64,000 nucleotides of DNA from NCBI RefSeq assembly GCF_042434095.1, contig NZ_JBHLUE010000004.1, positions 372,001 through 436,000 on the forward strand, read 5' to 3'. The first letter of the stretch is position 1, and every line of letters starts with the position of its first letter. Below the pieces are notes generated by a model. It worked only from the letters and a program-made list of their open reading frames with translations. It had not been told where the DNA came from and did not search any database. This stretch comes from KBS50 sp042434095 (GTDB lineage Bacteria > Actinomycetota > Actinomycetes > Mycobacteriales > Micromonosporaceae). This document shows positions 8,151 to 17,013 of the stretch, one piece after another. The translations under genes and the position numbers were made by a program.

Positions 8151-9361
8151 CAAGCTCCTTCCACCGAGCCAGAGATGATCTCTTGCGCGCGGGCCCGCGC
8201 CCACGACTCGGCGGCGAGCACCTCCTCGACGGTACCCGGTTCGCCGAAATCAGGTGCCGACTCCAGCACCCGTTCCAGGGTGTCGACGATGCCCAGGAAG
8301 GGCAGCCGGCCGGCCACGAAGGCCGCCACGCACTCCTCGTTCGCCGCGTTGTAGATGGCCGGGCGGCACCGGCCCGCTTCGCCGGCGGCCTTGGCCAGCG
8401 CCACCGCCGGGAACGCCACGTCGTCCAGCGGGGCGAACTCCCAGGTGTGGCTCGCGGTCCAGTCCACCGCCGCGGCCGCGCCCGGGACCCGGTCCGGCCA
8501 GCCGAGCGCCACGGCGATGGGCAGCCGCATGTCGGGCGGGCTGGCCTGGGCGATCGTCGAGCCGTCCACGAACTCCACCATCGAGTGGATCACCGAGGTG
8601 GGGTGGATCATGACGGTGATGTCGGCGTATGGCACGTCGAACAGCTCGTGCGCCTCGATCACCTCGAGCGCCTTGTTCACCATGGTGGCCGAGTTGATCG
8701 TGATTACCTGGCCCATGTTCCAGGTCGGGTGGGCCAGCGCCTGCTCGGGTGTGACGCTTGTCAACTCGTCCCGCCGCCGTCCCCGGAAGGGGCCGCCGCT
8801 GGCCGTGACGATCAGCCGGCGCACCTCCGCCCGCCCACCCGAACGCAGGCATTGAGCCAGCGCCGTGTGCTCCGAGTCGACCGGAACGATCTGCCCCGGC
8901 CGCGTCACCGCGGCCCGTACCAGGTGGCCGCCGGCCACCAGCGACTCCTTGTTGGCCAACGCGAGCGTACGACCGGCGCGCAGCGCGGCCAGCGTGGGCG
9001 CCAGGCCCAGCGAGCCCACCACCCCGTTGAGCACGATGTCGCAGGGCCACTCGGCCAGCTCGGCCATCGCGGACGGGCCGGCGAGGATCTTGGGGATCTT
9101 GAAGCCGCCCGTCGGGTAGCCGCGCCGCTGCGCCTCGGCATAGAAGGCCAGCTGCAGATCCTGCGCGACCGAGGCCCGGGCCACCCCCACCGCGTCGACG
9201 CCCAACTCGAGCGCCTGCGCGGCGAGCAGCTCGACGTTGCCGCCGCCCGCGCCGAGCGCCACCACCCGGAACCGGTCCGGGTTGCGCCGGACGATGTCGA
9301 TGGCCTGGGTGCCGATCGAACCGGTCGAGCCGAGCAGCACGATGTCCCGGGGAGCGTTCAC
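8150..9361 (-). CDS. dxr: 1-deoxy-D-xylulose 5-phosphate reductoisomerase
   Basis: DXR catalyses the first committed step of the MEP pathway, NADPH-dependent conversion of DXP to MEP. The 403-residue protein begins with the nucleotide-binding motif GSTGSIGTQ. It contains NKESLVAGG, the catalytic VDSEHTAL, TASGGPFRG, HPTWNMG and the substrate loop HPTSVIHSMVEF. The start is GTG at 9361. It is the promoter-proximal gene of the dxr-rip-ispG operon. Confidence 0.97.
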   Translation of the reverse strand: MNAPRDIVLLGSTGSIGTQAIDIVRRNPDRFRVVALGAGGGNVELLAAQALELGVDAVGVARASVAQDLQLAFYAEAQRRGYPTGGFKIPKILAGPSAMAELAEWPCDIVLNGVVGSLGLAPTLAALRAGRTLALANKESLVAGGHLVRAAVTRPGQIVPVDSEHTALAQCLRSGGRAEVRRLIVTASGGPFRGRRRDELTSVTPEQALAHPTWNMGQVITINSATMVNKALEVIEAHELFDVPYADITVMIHPTSVIHSMVEFVDGSTIAQASPPDMRLPIAVALGWPDRVPGAAAAVDWTASHTWEFAPLDDVAFPAVALAKAAGEAGRCRPAIYNAANEECVAAFVAGRLPFLGIVDTLERVLESAPDFGEPGTVEEVLAAESWARARAQEIISGSVEGA

Positions 9362-9403
9362 CGCGCCATTCTCCCCGATCCCCCTGGGAGCCCGCTGGGC
9401 GGC

Positions 9404-10096
9404 TCAGCTCCCGGCGGTTCCATCCCGCTCCGCCGTTTCCTCGTCGTCGATCAGGTCGGCGGGATCTACGGCGAACTCGAACGGCTCCCGCATCACGAAC
9501 ATCGTGCCCGCGGACGCCGCAGCCACTGGCCGGTAATCTCCCTCAGCCAGCTCGAGCAGCGCCATGGCCGGCACCCGGTTTCGCAGGTCTACCCGGAGGA
9601 GGTAGGAGACCTTCGCGTCCGCATACCGCCGCGGTCGGTCGATCACATCCTTGCGGCGGGTGCTCGGTGAAACGATCTCGCCGAGCATGACAACCTCCCC
9701 GATTCCCACAGATGATCGCCCTCGACCCGGCTCCCGCAAAACCGCGATATCCGGGATGAAAAGATCGTCTCCCGACACGATGTTGATCTCTGGATAGACC
9801 CAGAAGCCAGCTCGACGAGCCGCTCGATGCAACAGATAGGGAAGTTCGCGCTCCACCGTCTGGTGGTCGGTTCCGGCATGTGGTGTCACGATCACGCTTC
9901 CGCTCAGGACCTCGACCCGCGGGCCGTTGTTCTCCGGCAACAGCTGGAGGGCGAGGTCTGCGGTCCACGGCTCGTCGTGCCGACCCAGCACGTCGAACGA
10001 CCGCTCCGGCTCCGCCGCGTTGTCTGGACCCGCGGCGTTGTCCGGACCCGCGGCGTTGTCCGGATCCGACTGTGCATCCGTCACGGGCTGTGCCAT
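9404..10096 (-). CDS. Uma2-family (DUF820) PD-(D/E)xK nuclease-like protein
   Basis: A 230-residue protein of the Uma2 family, whose members share a restriction-endonuclease-like fold. Visible motifs are PDIAVLREP and GEIVSPSTRRKD, which supply the acidic residues and Lys of that site. An N-terminal DNAAGP repeat comes from a 15-bp DNA repeat near 10020-10060. Base composition is lower in G+C than the neighbours, hinting at later arrival. ATG at 10096 is eight bases from AGGGGG; another in-frame start lies three codons upstream. The function of Uma2 proteins is unresolved; they are often numerous in actinobacteria and cyanobacteria. Confidence 0.85.
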   Translation of the reverse strand: MAQPVTDAQSDPDNAAGPDNAAGPDNAAEPERSFDVLGRHDEPWTADLALQLLPENNGPRVEVLSGSVIVTPHAGTDHQTVERELPYLLHRAARRAGFWVYPEINIVSGDDLFIPDIAVLREPGRGRSSVGIGEVVMLGEIVSPSTRRKDVIDRPRRYADAKVSYLLRVDLRNRVPAMALLELAEGDYRPVAAASAGTMFVMREPFEFAVDPADLIDDEETAERDGTAGS

Positions 10097-10190
10097 CGAT
10101 TTCACCCCCTGCGTCGGACATCATGCCTACGGTCAGCCTAGCCAGGGAGGGGCCAGCGCCGGGCGTGTCGCAGGCGCGGAGCGTCGGGGC

Positions 10191-10243
10191 GTTAACAGGG
10201 GGCCCCGCCTATACAAAAAGCGATAAGAAGGGGCCCTTTCTTT
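10191..10243 (-). repeat. Dispersed GGGGCCC element, copy A
   Basis: One of eight copies of a roughly 54-bp element: GTTA, a GGGGGCCCC box, then TATACAAAAAGCGATAA and a second AAGGGGCCCTTTCTTT box. It touches the stop codon of the acetyltransferase gene at 10243 and has the gene-sense orientation seen at five other gene ends. Confidence 0.9.
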
Positions 10244-10779
10244 CACCGGCTGAGGACGAAGGTGTCCAGGTCGGCGCCGCCGTACCAGGTGGTGCGGCGG
10301 CCGAGCGGCGTCATGCCGAGCCGGCGGGTGACCGCCACCGACGCGTCGTTGCCGGGCCAGACCACCGCGTAGATCTCGGCCAGCCCGGCCGCGAAGCCGC
10401 GCTCGAGCGCACCCCGGGCGGCCTCGGTGGCATACCCGTGCCCCCACGAGTCGGGGTTGAGGTGCCAGCCCACCTCGATGTCCTCGGTGGGCGCGGAGTC
10501 CGCGCCGGGCAGCGGGACCAGCAGCACCGTCCCGACGACCAGCCCCGAGTCCCGCAGCGCGGCCGCCCATATCCCGTACGGCGCGCCGAACTCCGCGCTC
10601 CGGGAGTTCCACCGGCGGATCAGCCGGACAGCCTGCTCCGGCTCGGCCAGCGGCTCGCCGCCGCCGCCCAGCCACCGGACCACCTCGACCCGGGAGTACG
10701 TGTCGAGGACCCGGGCCACATCGTCCGGGTCCTCGGTCCAGGGCCGCACGACCAGCCGCTCGGTCTCGAAGGTCGCCAT
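10243..10779 (-). CDS. RimJ/RimL-like GNAT acetyltransferase
   Basis: A 178-residue GNAT of the RimJ/RimL (Acetyltransf_3) type. It opens with FETERLVVRPW, has DIEVGWHLNPDSWGHGYATEA for acetyl-CoA binding, and ends with NDASVAVTRRLGM. Such enzymes acetylate protein N-termini, small amines or antibiotics; nothing here shows which. It is monocistronic, and its stop codon adjoins repeat copy A. Confidence 0.88.
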   Translation of the reverse strand: MATFETERLVVRPWTEDPDDVARVLDTYSRVEVVRWLGGGGEPLAEPEQAVRLIRRWNSRSAEFGAPYGIWAAALRDSGLVVGTVLLVPLPGADSAPTEDIEVGWHLNPDSWGHGYATEAARGALERGFAAGLAEIYAVVWPGNDASVAVTRRLGMTPLGRRTTWYGGADLDTFVLSR

Positions 10780-10849
10780 GGTCGGCGATCCTACGGCCGG
10801 GGCGGCGCCGGAACGAGTGCCGACCGGGCAACCGGGGTAGAGCTACCCG

Positions 10850-11764
10850 GTGACGATCACGTGGCACCGCGTACGCCGGGTTGTGTTCGCCGCGTTCCGA
10901 CCGGTCCGCGGGCGCGACCTGTCGCTGCACGCGGCCGCCATCACGTTCTACGGCGCGGTCGCCGTCGTGCCGGCCGCGCTGCTGGCGATCTGGCTCACCG
11001 GGCTGGCCGCCGGCGCCGACCGGGTCAACCGCCTCACCGGGTACGCGATCCGCACGCTGCCCTCCGACATCGGCGCGGACCATGCCGCGGCTGCCCTCGT
11101 ACACGCCGGGTTGACCCTGCGGCCCACCTGGGCGCTGGCCTCGCTGCTGCCGGCGTCGCTGTACGGCGAGGGGCTACGCCGGGCGTTCGTCTCGGTGGCC
11201 CAGCCTGGGCACCCCGGCAACCTGGTCGGCTGGCGCGGCCGGCTGGCGCTGCTGCCGCTGCTGGCCCCCGCCCCGGCGCTGCTGATGGCGATCCTCATGG
11301 GGCTGCCGCTGACCACCCGGCTGGTGCAGCGCGGCGGCCTGGTCACCGCGGTCGGCGTGGTGCTGTCCTTCCTGGCCGTGTGGCTGGTGCTCACCCCGGT
11401 GCTGATCTGGGTGTTCCGGGTGGTCGGGCCCGGCCGGCCAGACTGGCTGTCCACCGTCCTGCTCGGCTCGTTCACGGCCGCCAACCTGTCCGGTTTCCTG
11501 CACGGGTTCATCCTGTTCTGCTCGCTGCCGCTGCGGCTCGGCGTGCCGTTCGGCGGGTTCACCGCGATCGGCGGCGGGGTGGCCGTGCTGCTCTGGCTCT
11601 ATCTGTTCCACGTGATCGTGCTGGCCGGCTATTCGGCCACCCTGATGCTCAGCCGCTGGCGCCGCACCCGGACCCCGTCCCCCTCCCCCACGGCCCCCGC
11701 CCCCGCCCCCGCCCCCGCCGATCTTGCACCTTTGGCCCCGACAAAACACGCGAAGAACGCATAA
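10850..11764 (+). CDS. YihY/BrkB-like membrane protein
   Basis: A 304-residue polytopic protein with about six membrane helices, resembling the YihY/virulence-factor-BrkB family (HAAAITFYGAVAVVPAALLAIW near the start; FTAIGGGVAVLLWLYLFH near the end). Its transported substrate is unknown. The start is GTG at 10850. The last 25 residues (PAPAPAPADLAPLAP...) are encoded by a C-rich run and by the left arm of the palindrome at 11714-11792, so the tail has probably been rewritten by that element. Confidence 0.82.
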   Translation: MTITWHRVRRVVFAAFRPVRGRDLSLHAAAITFYGAVAVVPAALLAIWLTGLAAGADRVNRLTGYAIRTLPSDIGADHAAAALVHAGLTLRPTWALASLLPASLYGEGLRRAFVSVAQPGHPGNLVGWRGRLALLPLLAPAPALLMAILMGLPLTTRLVQRGGLVTAVGVVLSFLAVWLVLTPVLIWVFRVVGPGRPDWLSTVLLGSFTAANLSGFLHGFILFCSLPLRLGVPFGGFTAIGGGVAVLLWLYLFHVIVLAGYSATLMLSRWRRTRTPSPSPTAPAPAPAPADLAPLAPTKHAKNA

Positions 11765-11792
11765 GAAGGGCCACCACTGCAAGATCGGCGGG
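11714..11792. repeat. Palindromic element with GATCTTGCA arms
   Basis: The 15-base arms CCCGCCGATCTTGCA and its complement are perfect and enclose about 49 bases with partial self-complementarity (TTGGCCCC/GGGCCA). It overlaps the 3' end of the YihY-like gene and precedes the FAD oxidoreductase. A left-arm half copy is at 30879-30891. Confidence 0.6.
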
Positions 11793-11840
11793 AGCGGGAC
11801 CCGCGCCGGCGCGCCGGGTCGGGCAGTAGGCTTCCCCGGC

Positions 11841-13442
11841 ATGAGCGCTGAGCTGCCCGGACGGGCCGACGTGGTGATCATCGGGGCCGGCCACAACGGC
11901 CTGGTCTCGGCCGTGCTGCTGGCCCGCGCCGGCCTCGACGTGCTGGTGCTGGAGGCCGCCGACGTGCTGGGCGGCGCCGCGCGGACCGAGCGGCCGTTCC
12001 CCAAGGTGCCCGAGCTGCGGCACTCCACCGGGTCGTACCTGCTCGGACTGATGCCGCCGGAGCTGCTGGCGACGCTGGACGTGCGCATCCCGGTGCTGCG
12101 CCGCGACCCGCACTACTTCCTGCCCACCCCGGGGCCGGTCGGCTCGCCGTACCTGCTGGTGGGCGCCGACCCGGCGGTCAACCGCGAGCGGCTCGCGGAG
12201 TTCTTCTCCCCGGCCGACGTGGCGGCCGATGACGCCATGCAGGCGGAGCTGGCGGCGCTGCGCGAAGACCTCGCGCCGGCCTGGCTCGCCGAGCCGCTGG
12301 CCGCCGAGGAGACCGCCGAGCGGTACGTCCGGCCGGCGCTCCGGCGGGTCTTCGTCGACCTGGTCCGCGGCTCGGTGGCCGACTACCTGGCCCGGTTCGA
12401 CTTCGCCTCCGAGCTGCTGGTCTCGATGTACGCGGTGACCGACGGGCTGTCCGGGCTGAACGCCGGGCCGGACGACCCGGGCACCGGGCACAACTTCCTG
12501 GTGCACAACATGTGCCGGCTGCCCGGCTCGGGCGGGACCTGGATGATCGCCGAGGGCGGCATGGGCACGGTGTCCGGCACCTTCGCCGCGGCGGCCCGGG
12601 CGGCCGGCGCCCGGATCGTGACCGGCGCACCGGTGGCGGCGGTGACCGTGGACGGCGGCGCTGTCAGCGGGGTGACGATGGCCGACGGCCGTTCGGTCTC
12701 CGCCACCGCGGTGCTGGGCGCCTGCGACCCGTACCGGCTGATCGACCTGGTGCCCGGCGGCGCGTTGCCGGCGGCGCTCACCGACCGGATGGCCGCGAAC
12801 CGCCGGACCGGCAGCACCATGAAGGTCAACCTGGCGCTGACCGACCTGCCGCGGTTCTCCTGCCTGCCGGCGGGCACGGCCAGCCCGTTCGGCTCGACCA
12901 TCCATCTGCTGCCCGGGTCGGCCTCGCTGGTGCCCGGCGCGGCGGACAGCGGCTCGCCGATGGCCGCCCTGCGGGCGATGTGGGCCGACGTCCAGGCGGG
13001 CCGGCTGCCGGACGAGCCGACCATCGAGTGGTACCTGCACACCACCGTGGACCCGTCGTTGCAGGACCCGGCCGGGCACCACTCGTCGGCGCTGTTCGTG
13101 CAGTCCGTGCCGTACGCGCCGGCCGGCACGGACTGGGCCACCGCGCTGCCCGGCTACGTCGAGAAGCTGCTGGCCATCTGCGAGCGGTACGCGCCGGGCA
13201 CCGCCGACCTGGTCGCCGACGCCGTCCCGCTGCCGCCGCCCGGCATCGAGGAGCACTTCGGGATCACCGGCGGACACATCCACCACGTCGACAACACGGT
13301 CTCGTTCACCGACCGGATGCCGTACGCCACCGGCCTCGACGGTCTGTACGCCGGCAGCGCCGGCTGCCACCCGGCCGGCAGCGTGATCGGCGCGGCCGGC
13401 CACAACGCCGCCCGCCGCATCCTCACCGACCTCGGCCGGTGA
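11841..13442 (+). CDS. Phytoene-dehydrogenase-like FAD oxidoreductase
   Basis: A 533-residue flavoprotein of the NAD(P)/FAD amine-oxidase and phytoene-desaturase fold, closest in style to the PYROXD2 group. The dinucleotide-binding motif is VVIIGAGHNGLVSA at residue 10. An EGGMGTVSGTFAAAA segment is near 235, and the C-terminal FAD-contacting region is LYAGSAGCHPAGSVIGAAGHNAA. No carotenoid genes are adjacent, so a carotenoid role should not be assumed. The ATG at 11841 begins the conserved part; the open frame extends upstream only through the palindrome. Confidence 0.88.
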   Translation: MSAELPGRADVVIIGAGHNGLVSAVLLARAGLDVLVLEAADVLGGAARTERPFPKVPELRHSTGSYLLGLMPPELLATLDVRIPVLRRDPHYFLPTPGPVGSPYLLVGADPAVNRERLAEFFSPADVAADDAMQAELAALREDLAPAWLAEPLAAEETAERYVRPALRRVFVDLVRGSVADYLARFDFASELLVSMYAVTDGLSGLNAGPDDPGTGHNFLVHNMCRLPGSGGTWMIAEGGMGTVSGTFAAAARAAGARIVTGAPVAAVTVDGGAVSGVTMADGRSVSATAVLGACDPYRLIDLVPGGALPAALTDRMAANRRTGSTMKVNLALTDLPRFSCLPAGTASPFGSTIHLLPGSASLVPGAADSGSPMAALRAMWADVQAGRLPDEPTIEWYLHTTVDPSLQDPAGHHSSALFVQSVPYAPAGTDWATALPGYVEKLLAICERYAPGTADLVADAVPLPPPGIEEHFGITGGHIHHVDNTVSFTDRMPYATGLDGLYAGSAGCHPAGSVIGAAGHNAARRILTDLGR

Positions 13443-13494
13443 AAGGAGGGGCCCCTTGTTATCGCTTTTCGTATAGGAAGGGGCCCTTCCTAAC
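13443..13494 (+). repeat. Dispersed GGGGCCC element, copy B
   Basis: Begins at the TGA of the FAD oxidoreductase gene (TGAAAGGAGGGGCC). It contains TTATCGCTTTTCGTATAGG between two GGGCCC boxes and ends TAAC. It is the only copy that follows a plus-strand gene, and its orientation relative to that gene matches the others. Confidence 0.9.
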
Positions 13495-13570
13495 GCCTCC
13501 GGCCGTGACCGGCGTCAACTGCCGGCGGCGCCGGCCTCAGCCCCGGCGGACGTGGCCGCGGTGGGGCGGG

Positions 13571-15148
13571 TCAGCCGGCCGGCTCCGCCTCGGGCTGCTG
13601 CTCCTTGTGGGCGCGGATCTTGTGGCCGACGCTGGTCAGGCAGCGCCCGCTGGCCAGGTCGAACCGCCAGCCGTGCAGCTGGCAGGTGAGCTGGTCGCCC
13701 TCGACGATGCCGAACCGGGTGAGGTCGGCCTTCAGGTGCGGGCAGCGCCGCTGCACCGTCCAGTCGCCCAACTTGATGTCCTCGGCGTCGCTGCTCCGCT
13801 CGTGCTCGTCGTACCAGCCCTCGGCGTACTGGAGGCGTTCCTCGGAGAGGCACTTGAAGAACGCGTACACGAACTCGTTGTACTGGCCGATGCGGGCGGC
13901 GGAGAACCGGCAGGAGAGGAAGAGCGAGTTCACCCAGTCGACCTCGCCGGTGAACAGCAGGTGCTCGACCAGCACGCGCTCGGTCCGGAACCGGTAGCGC
14001 ACCTTCTCGTCGGCGTACGGCCGGACCTGCTTGCCCGGGAAGTCCACCACGATCGACTCGACGGACTCCGCGCCGGCGTCGTCGGTGCTCACCAGGTCGA
14101 ACCGGACCGGGCCACCGACGCCCTTGGCGAGGTAGAGGGACTCCTCGAGCAGCGGCTCGATCCGCCGCTTCATCTCCTTGAGCACGTCCACCTCGGGGTG
14201 CCGCCAGCCGGCCCGCTCCGCGGCGATGATCGGCCGCTTGCGCTCGCGCATCTCCTCGAGGTGGGCGAGCTTGTTGGCGAAGAAGTCGTCGACCGGCACC
14301 GGGTGGCTGGTCTCGCAGCTGTCCGTGGTCAGCTCGGCCACGCTTCCGGGCAGCAGCACCACGCCGTTCGTGCCGCCCACCTTCGCGTACTCGGCCATGA
14401 AGACGGACTGGTCCGGGAAGATGTTCCCCTCGTCGCCGAAGACGTCGTTGAACTGCCAGAGCTCGTCGTCGAGGAAGCAGGGCGGACCGGCGATCGGGAA
14501 GACGTGCGAGGCCTTCAGGTCGTCGATGTACCGCCAGGTCCGGTCGAACTGCCGGTCCCGCTTCTGCTTGCCGAACGCCGTCTTGGCCGCCGTCGGCAGC
14601 TCGTAGACCATCGGATACCAGATGGCGCCGGAGAACTGGAGCAGGTGCGCGTGCACGTGCCCCAGCTCGGCGAACGTGCCCAGGTCGGTGGGGCGGGCGT
14701 CGTTCTGGTTGAGCAGGCGTATCCCGTCGTGCTCCACCCAGAGCGAGGAGTCGCCGATCGGCCCGTCGGTCGGGCTGGTGAGCGCCTGGATCATCACCTT
14801 GAGCCCGCCGTCGAGCTCGACCACCTCGTTGGTCTTCGTCTTGATGAAGCTGGTGAAGCCGAGCTCCCGCAGCTCGTCCTCCAGCTCGGAGGTCGGATAC
14901 TCGGGCAGCAGAACGGTGGCCTTCTTGCTGATGAAGCGCTTGAGGTGGGCCGCGTCGAAGTGGTCCCGGTGCAGGTGCGAGACGTACAGGTAGTCGGTCC
15001 GGCCCAGCGACTCCCAGTCGAGCTGTGAATTGTCCGGGAATGGGAACCACGAGGCAAAATATGCCGGGTTGACCCATGGGTCGCACAGAATGCTGCCCGC
15101 GGCCGTGTCGATCCGCATGCTGGCGTGGCCCGTACCGGTCAAACGCAC
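13571..15148 (-). CDS. Metallo-beta-lactamase fold protein with C-terminal Rieske domain
   Basis: A 525-residue two-domain protein. Residues 1-250 form a metallo-beta-lactamase fold with the SHLHRDHFD metal motif. The C-terminal 75 residues carry a Rieske [2Fe-2S] site, CPHLKADLT followed by CQLHGWRFD, and the middle has no feature I recognise. CMP-sialic acid hydroxylase joins the same two domain types in the opposite order. The product could be an iron-sulfur oxygenase or hydrolase; no redox partner gene is visible. The start is GTG at 15148; the gene stands alone, convergent with the FAD oxidoreductase. Confidence 0.85.
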   Translation of the reverse strand: MRLTGTGHASMRIDTAAGSILCDPWVNPAYFASWFPFPDNSQLDWESLGRTDYLYVSHLHRDHFDAAHLKRFISKKATVLLPEYPTSELEDELRELGFTSFIKTKTNEVVELDGGLKVMIQALTSPTDGPIGDSSLWVEHDGIRLLNQNDARPTDLGTFAELGHVHAHLLQFSGAIWYPMVYELPTAAKTAFGKQKRDRQFDRTWRYIDDLKASHVFPIAGPPCFLDDELWQFNDVFGDEGNIFPDQSVFMAEYAKVGGTNGVVLLPGSVAELTTDSCETSHPVPVDDFFANKLAHLEEMRERKRPIIAAERAGWRHPEVDVLKEMKRRIEPLLEESLYLAKGVGGPVRFDLVSTDDAGAESVESIVVDFPGKQVRPYADEKVRYRFRTERVLVEHLLFTGEVDWVNSLFLSCRFSAARIGQYNEFVYAFFKCLSEERLQYAEGWYDEHERSSDAEDIKLGDWTVQRRCPHLKADLTRFGIVEGDQLTCQLHGWRFDLASGRCLTSVGHKIRAHKEQQPEAEPAG

Positions 15149-15387
15149 CGCGCAGTCCCCTTCGTTCGGCGGTCAAGCTCTCCCGGCAACGCTACCGGAG
15201 GGTCCCGCCCGGCCGACCCGCGACGTCGGGGAACCGGCGGACCGGCGCCGCGCTTCCACCGCGCGAGACGGGGTACCGGTACCGGATCCGCCGCCCGCTC
15301 CCCACCCGTGCCCGGGGCCGCGCCGGACCGCGGATCCGGACATGCCAGACTGACCACGAGATCCGCGAAGGAAGGGAAGGACCGAAA

Positions 15388-15615
15388 GTGGCCGGAACCG
15401 AGCCGGAGCCCGTCACATCGCCCGACCAGCACAAGCCGGGGCACCGGAAGGCGGGCCGGATCGGCGCCGTCCTCACCGCGGTCGCCATGCTGCTCATGCT
15501 GTGCGGCAACCATCGGGGCAACGTCGAGAACATCTGGCTGATCGGCATCGCGGCCACGCTGCTGATCATCGTGATCGGCGACGTCGTCCTGCGCCGCAAC
15601 GGCCTGCGCTCCTGA
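15388..15615 (+). CDS. DUF2631-like small membrane protein
   Basis: A 75-residue protein with a hydrophilic N-terminus and two membrane helices (IGAVLTAVAMLLMLCG and NIWLIGIAATLLIIVIGDVVL). It resembles the DUF2631 family of actinobacterial membrane proteins, which is encoded near rlmN in mycobacteria too. GTG at 15388 is preceded by GGAAGGGAAGG. Function unknown. Confidence 0.75.
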   Translation: MAGTEPEPVTSPDQHKPGHRKAGRIGAVLTAVAMLLMLCGNHRGNVENIWLIGIAATLLIIVIGDVVLRRNGLRS

Positions 15616-15703
15616 CCGACCGGGTCCACCGCCGAACGCCGGCCGCGCTCCGCGGACCCGTCACGCCGGCCGCGCTACCGCGGACCCCCACGCCGTACGC
15701 GCG

Positions 15704-15733
15704 AACGGCCCGTCCCGATCGGGACGGGCCGTT
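15704..15733. terminator. 30-bp perfect palindrome, bidirectional terminator
   Basis: AACGGCCCGTCCC and its complement meet at GATC without a mismatch. It lies between the convergent DUF2631 and DivIVA-domain genes. The plus-strand side continues TCGTCGT; neither side has a long T run. Confidence 0.75.
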
Positions 15734-15748
15734 TCGTCGTGCCGCCGG

Positions 15749-16954
15749 TCAGCGCCGGAACAGGATGTCCCGGACCTCCTTGAGCGCGGCGTCCACCTCG
15801 GCCTCGAAGTAGCCGCCCGGCACCAGGCCGAACCTCGGCGCGTCCAGGTCGGCCGGGGACACCGGCAGCGGCCCGCGGCCGGCCATGCTCGACAGGATCT
15901 CGTCGAACATCCGGTCGACCTGGTCGGGGTCGTACCCGCTGCCGAAGCGACGGACCTGGAACGTCCGCCGGATCTGGTCCACCCGCTGCATGTCGCCACC
16001 GGGAGCGCCGGTCGGCGCGCCCGGCGGCCGAAGCCCGGCCGGCGGCCCGGACATCGGCGGACCGGCCGGCGGCGGACCGCCCACCGGCTGGCCGGCGGGG
16101 ACCGTGGGGGGGCCGCTCGCGCCCGGGTTCCGCAGCGACCGCGGGTCGCGATCGGGCAGCCGGATCTCGGCGGTCATGTCCATCTTTCCGTGCCGGCCCG
16201 GCTCGAAGCCGTTGAACCGGTCCTCCGGGTCGTAGCCGTCCGGCACCCGCGGGCCGCCGCCCGGGCCACCGGCGCCGCCGCCCGGCGGCATACCGGGGCC
16301 GCCACCGGGGGGCAGCCCGGGGCGCGGCGGCAGAGCCGGCCGGCCCGGTCCGCCGGGGCCGCGCGCCGGGACGCCGGGGGCGGCGGGCGGTCCGTCGTAC
16401 CCCCGGGCCGGCTCCGCGCCGAAGGTCCCGGTCGGCTCGTCGTACCGGCCGTACGGGTCGCCCGGGCCGGCCTGGCCGGGCATGGCCCGGGGCGGCATCG
16501 GGGGCGCCATGGCCGGGCCACGATCGTCCCGGACCGGCGGCCCGAACCGGTCGGGCGGACCCATGCGATCGGGCGGACCCATCCGGTCCGGCGGGCCGAA
16601 CCGGTCGGGCGGACCCATGCGATCGGGCGGGCCCATCCGGTCCGGCGGACCGAACCGCTCCGGCGGCCCGGCGGGCGCGCCCATCCGATCGGGCCCGCGC
16701 CCCGCGCCGCCACGCTCCTCCAGCTCCGCGAGCTGCCGCTCGACCCGGTCGAGGTGCAGGTCCACCTGCCACTCGTCGTAGCCGTTGAAGCGGACCCGGA
16801 ACACGACGTCGTGGACCTCCTGGGCGGCCACGGGCGCGCCGACCGACTCGCCGGCGAGCGTGGCCTCGACCCGATCGAGGAAGTCGTCCACCTCGTCGAC
16901 CTTGTAGCCCCGGCGGAGCGCCTTGCGCCGGAAACGTTGACCCTGACTCGCCAC
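15749..16954 (-). CDS. DivIVA-domain protein with proline-rich linker
   Basis: A 401-residue protein with DivIVA-like segments at both ends: residues 5-75 (RGYKVDEVDDFLDRVEATL and a second helix pair) and about 325-400 (YDPDQVDRMFDEIL). The middle is Pro/Gly-rich, with GPPDRM and GPPDRF repeats. DivIVA domains direct proteins to curved membranes and to polar or septal growth sites in actinobacteria; this one differs from the main Wag31 type. The start is GTG at 16954 with AGGAG six bases upstream. It follows rlmN with a tiny ORF bridging the gap. Confidence 0.85.
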   Translation of the reverse strand: MASQGQRFRRKALRRGYKVDEVDDFLDRVEATLAGESVGAPVAAQEVHDVVFRVRFNGYDEWQVDLHLDRVERQLAELEERGGAGRGPDRMGAPAGPPERFGPPDRMGPPDRMGPPDRFGPPDRMGPPDRMGPPDRFGPPVRDDRGPAMAPPMPPRAMPGQAGPGDPYGRYDEPTGTFGAEPARGYDGPPAAPGVPARGPGGPGRPALPPRPGLPPGGGPGMPPGGGAGGPGGGPRVPDGYDPEDRFNGFEPGRHGKMDMTAEIRLPDRDPRSLRNPGASGPPTVPAGQPVGGPPPAGPPMSGPPAGLRPPGAPTGAPGGDMQRVDQIRRTFQVRRFGSGYDPDQVDRMFDEILSSMAGRGPLPVSPADLDAPRFGLVPGGYFEAEVDAALKEVRDILFRR

Positions 16955-17013
16955 TATGTCTCCTGGTCTGTTCGGTCGTCACGCGGCCCGGACACGCCAT
17001 CGTCAGTGTTCAT
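16954..17013 (-). CDS. Possible 19-residue bridging ORF
   Basis: An ATG overlaps the rlmN stop (ATGA) and a TAG overlaps the GTG of the DivIVA gene (TAGTG), leaving 19 codons (start MNTDDGVSGP). The ORF covers the DivIVA ribosome site. It could carry ribosomes from rlmN into the next gene, or be chance. There is no independent evidence that the peptide is made. Confidence 0.3.
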   Translation of the reverse strand: MNTDDGVSGPRDDRTDQET

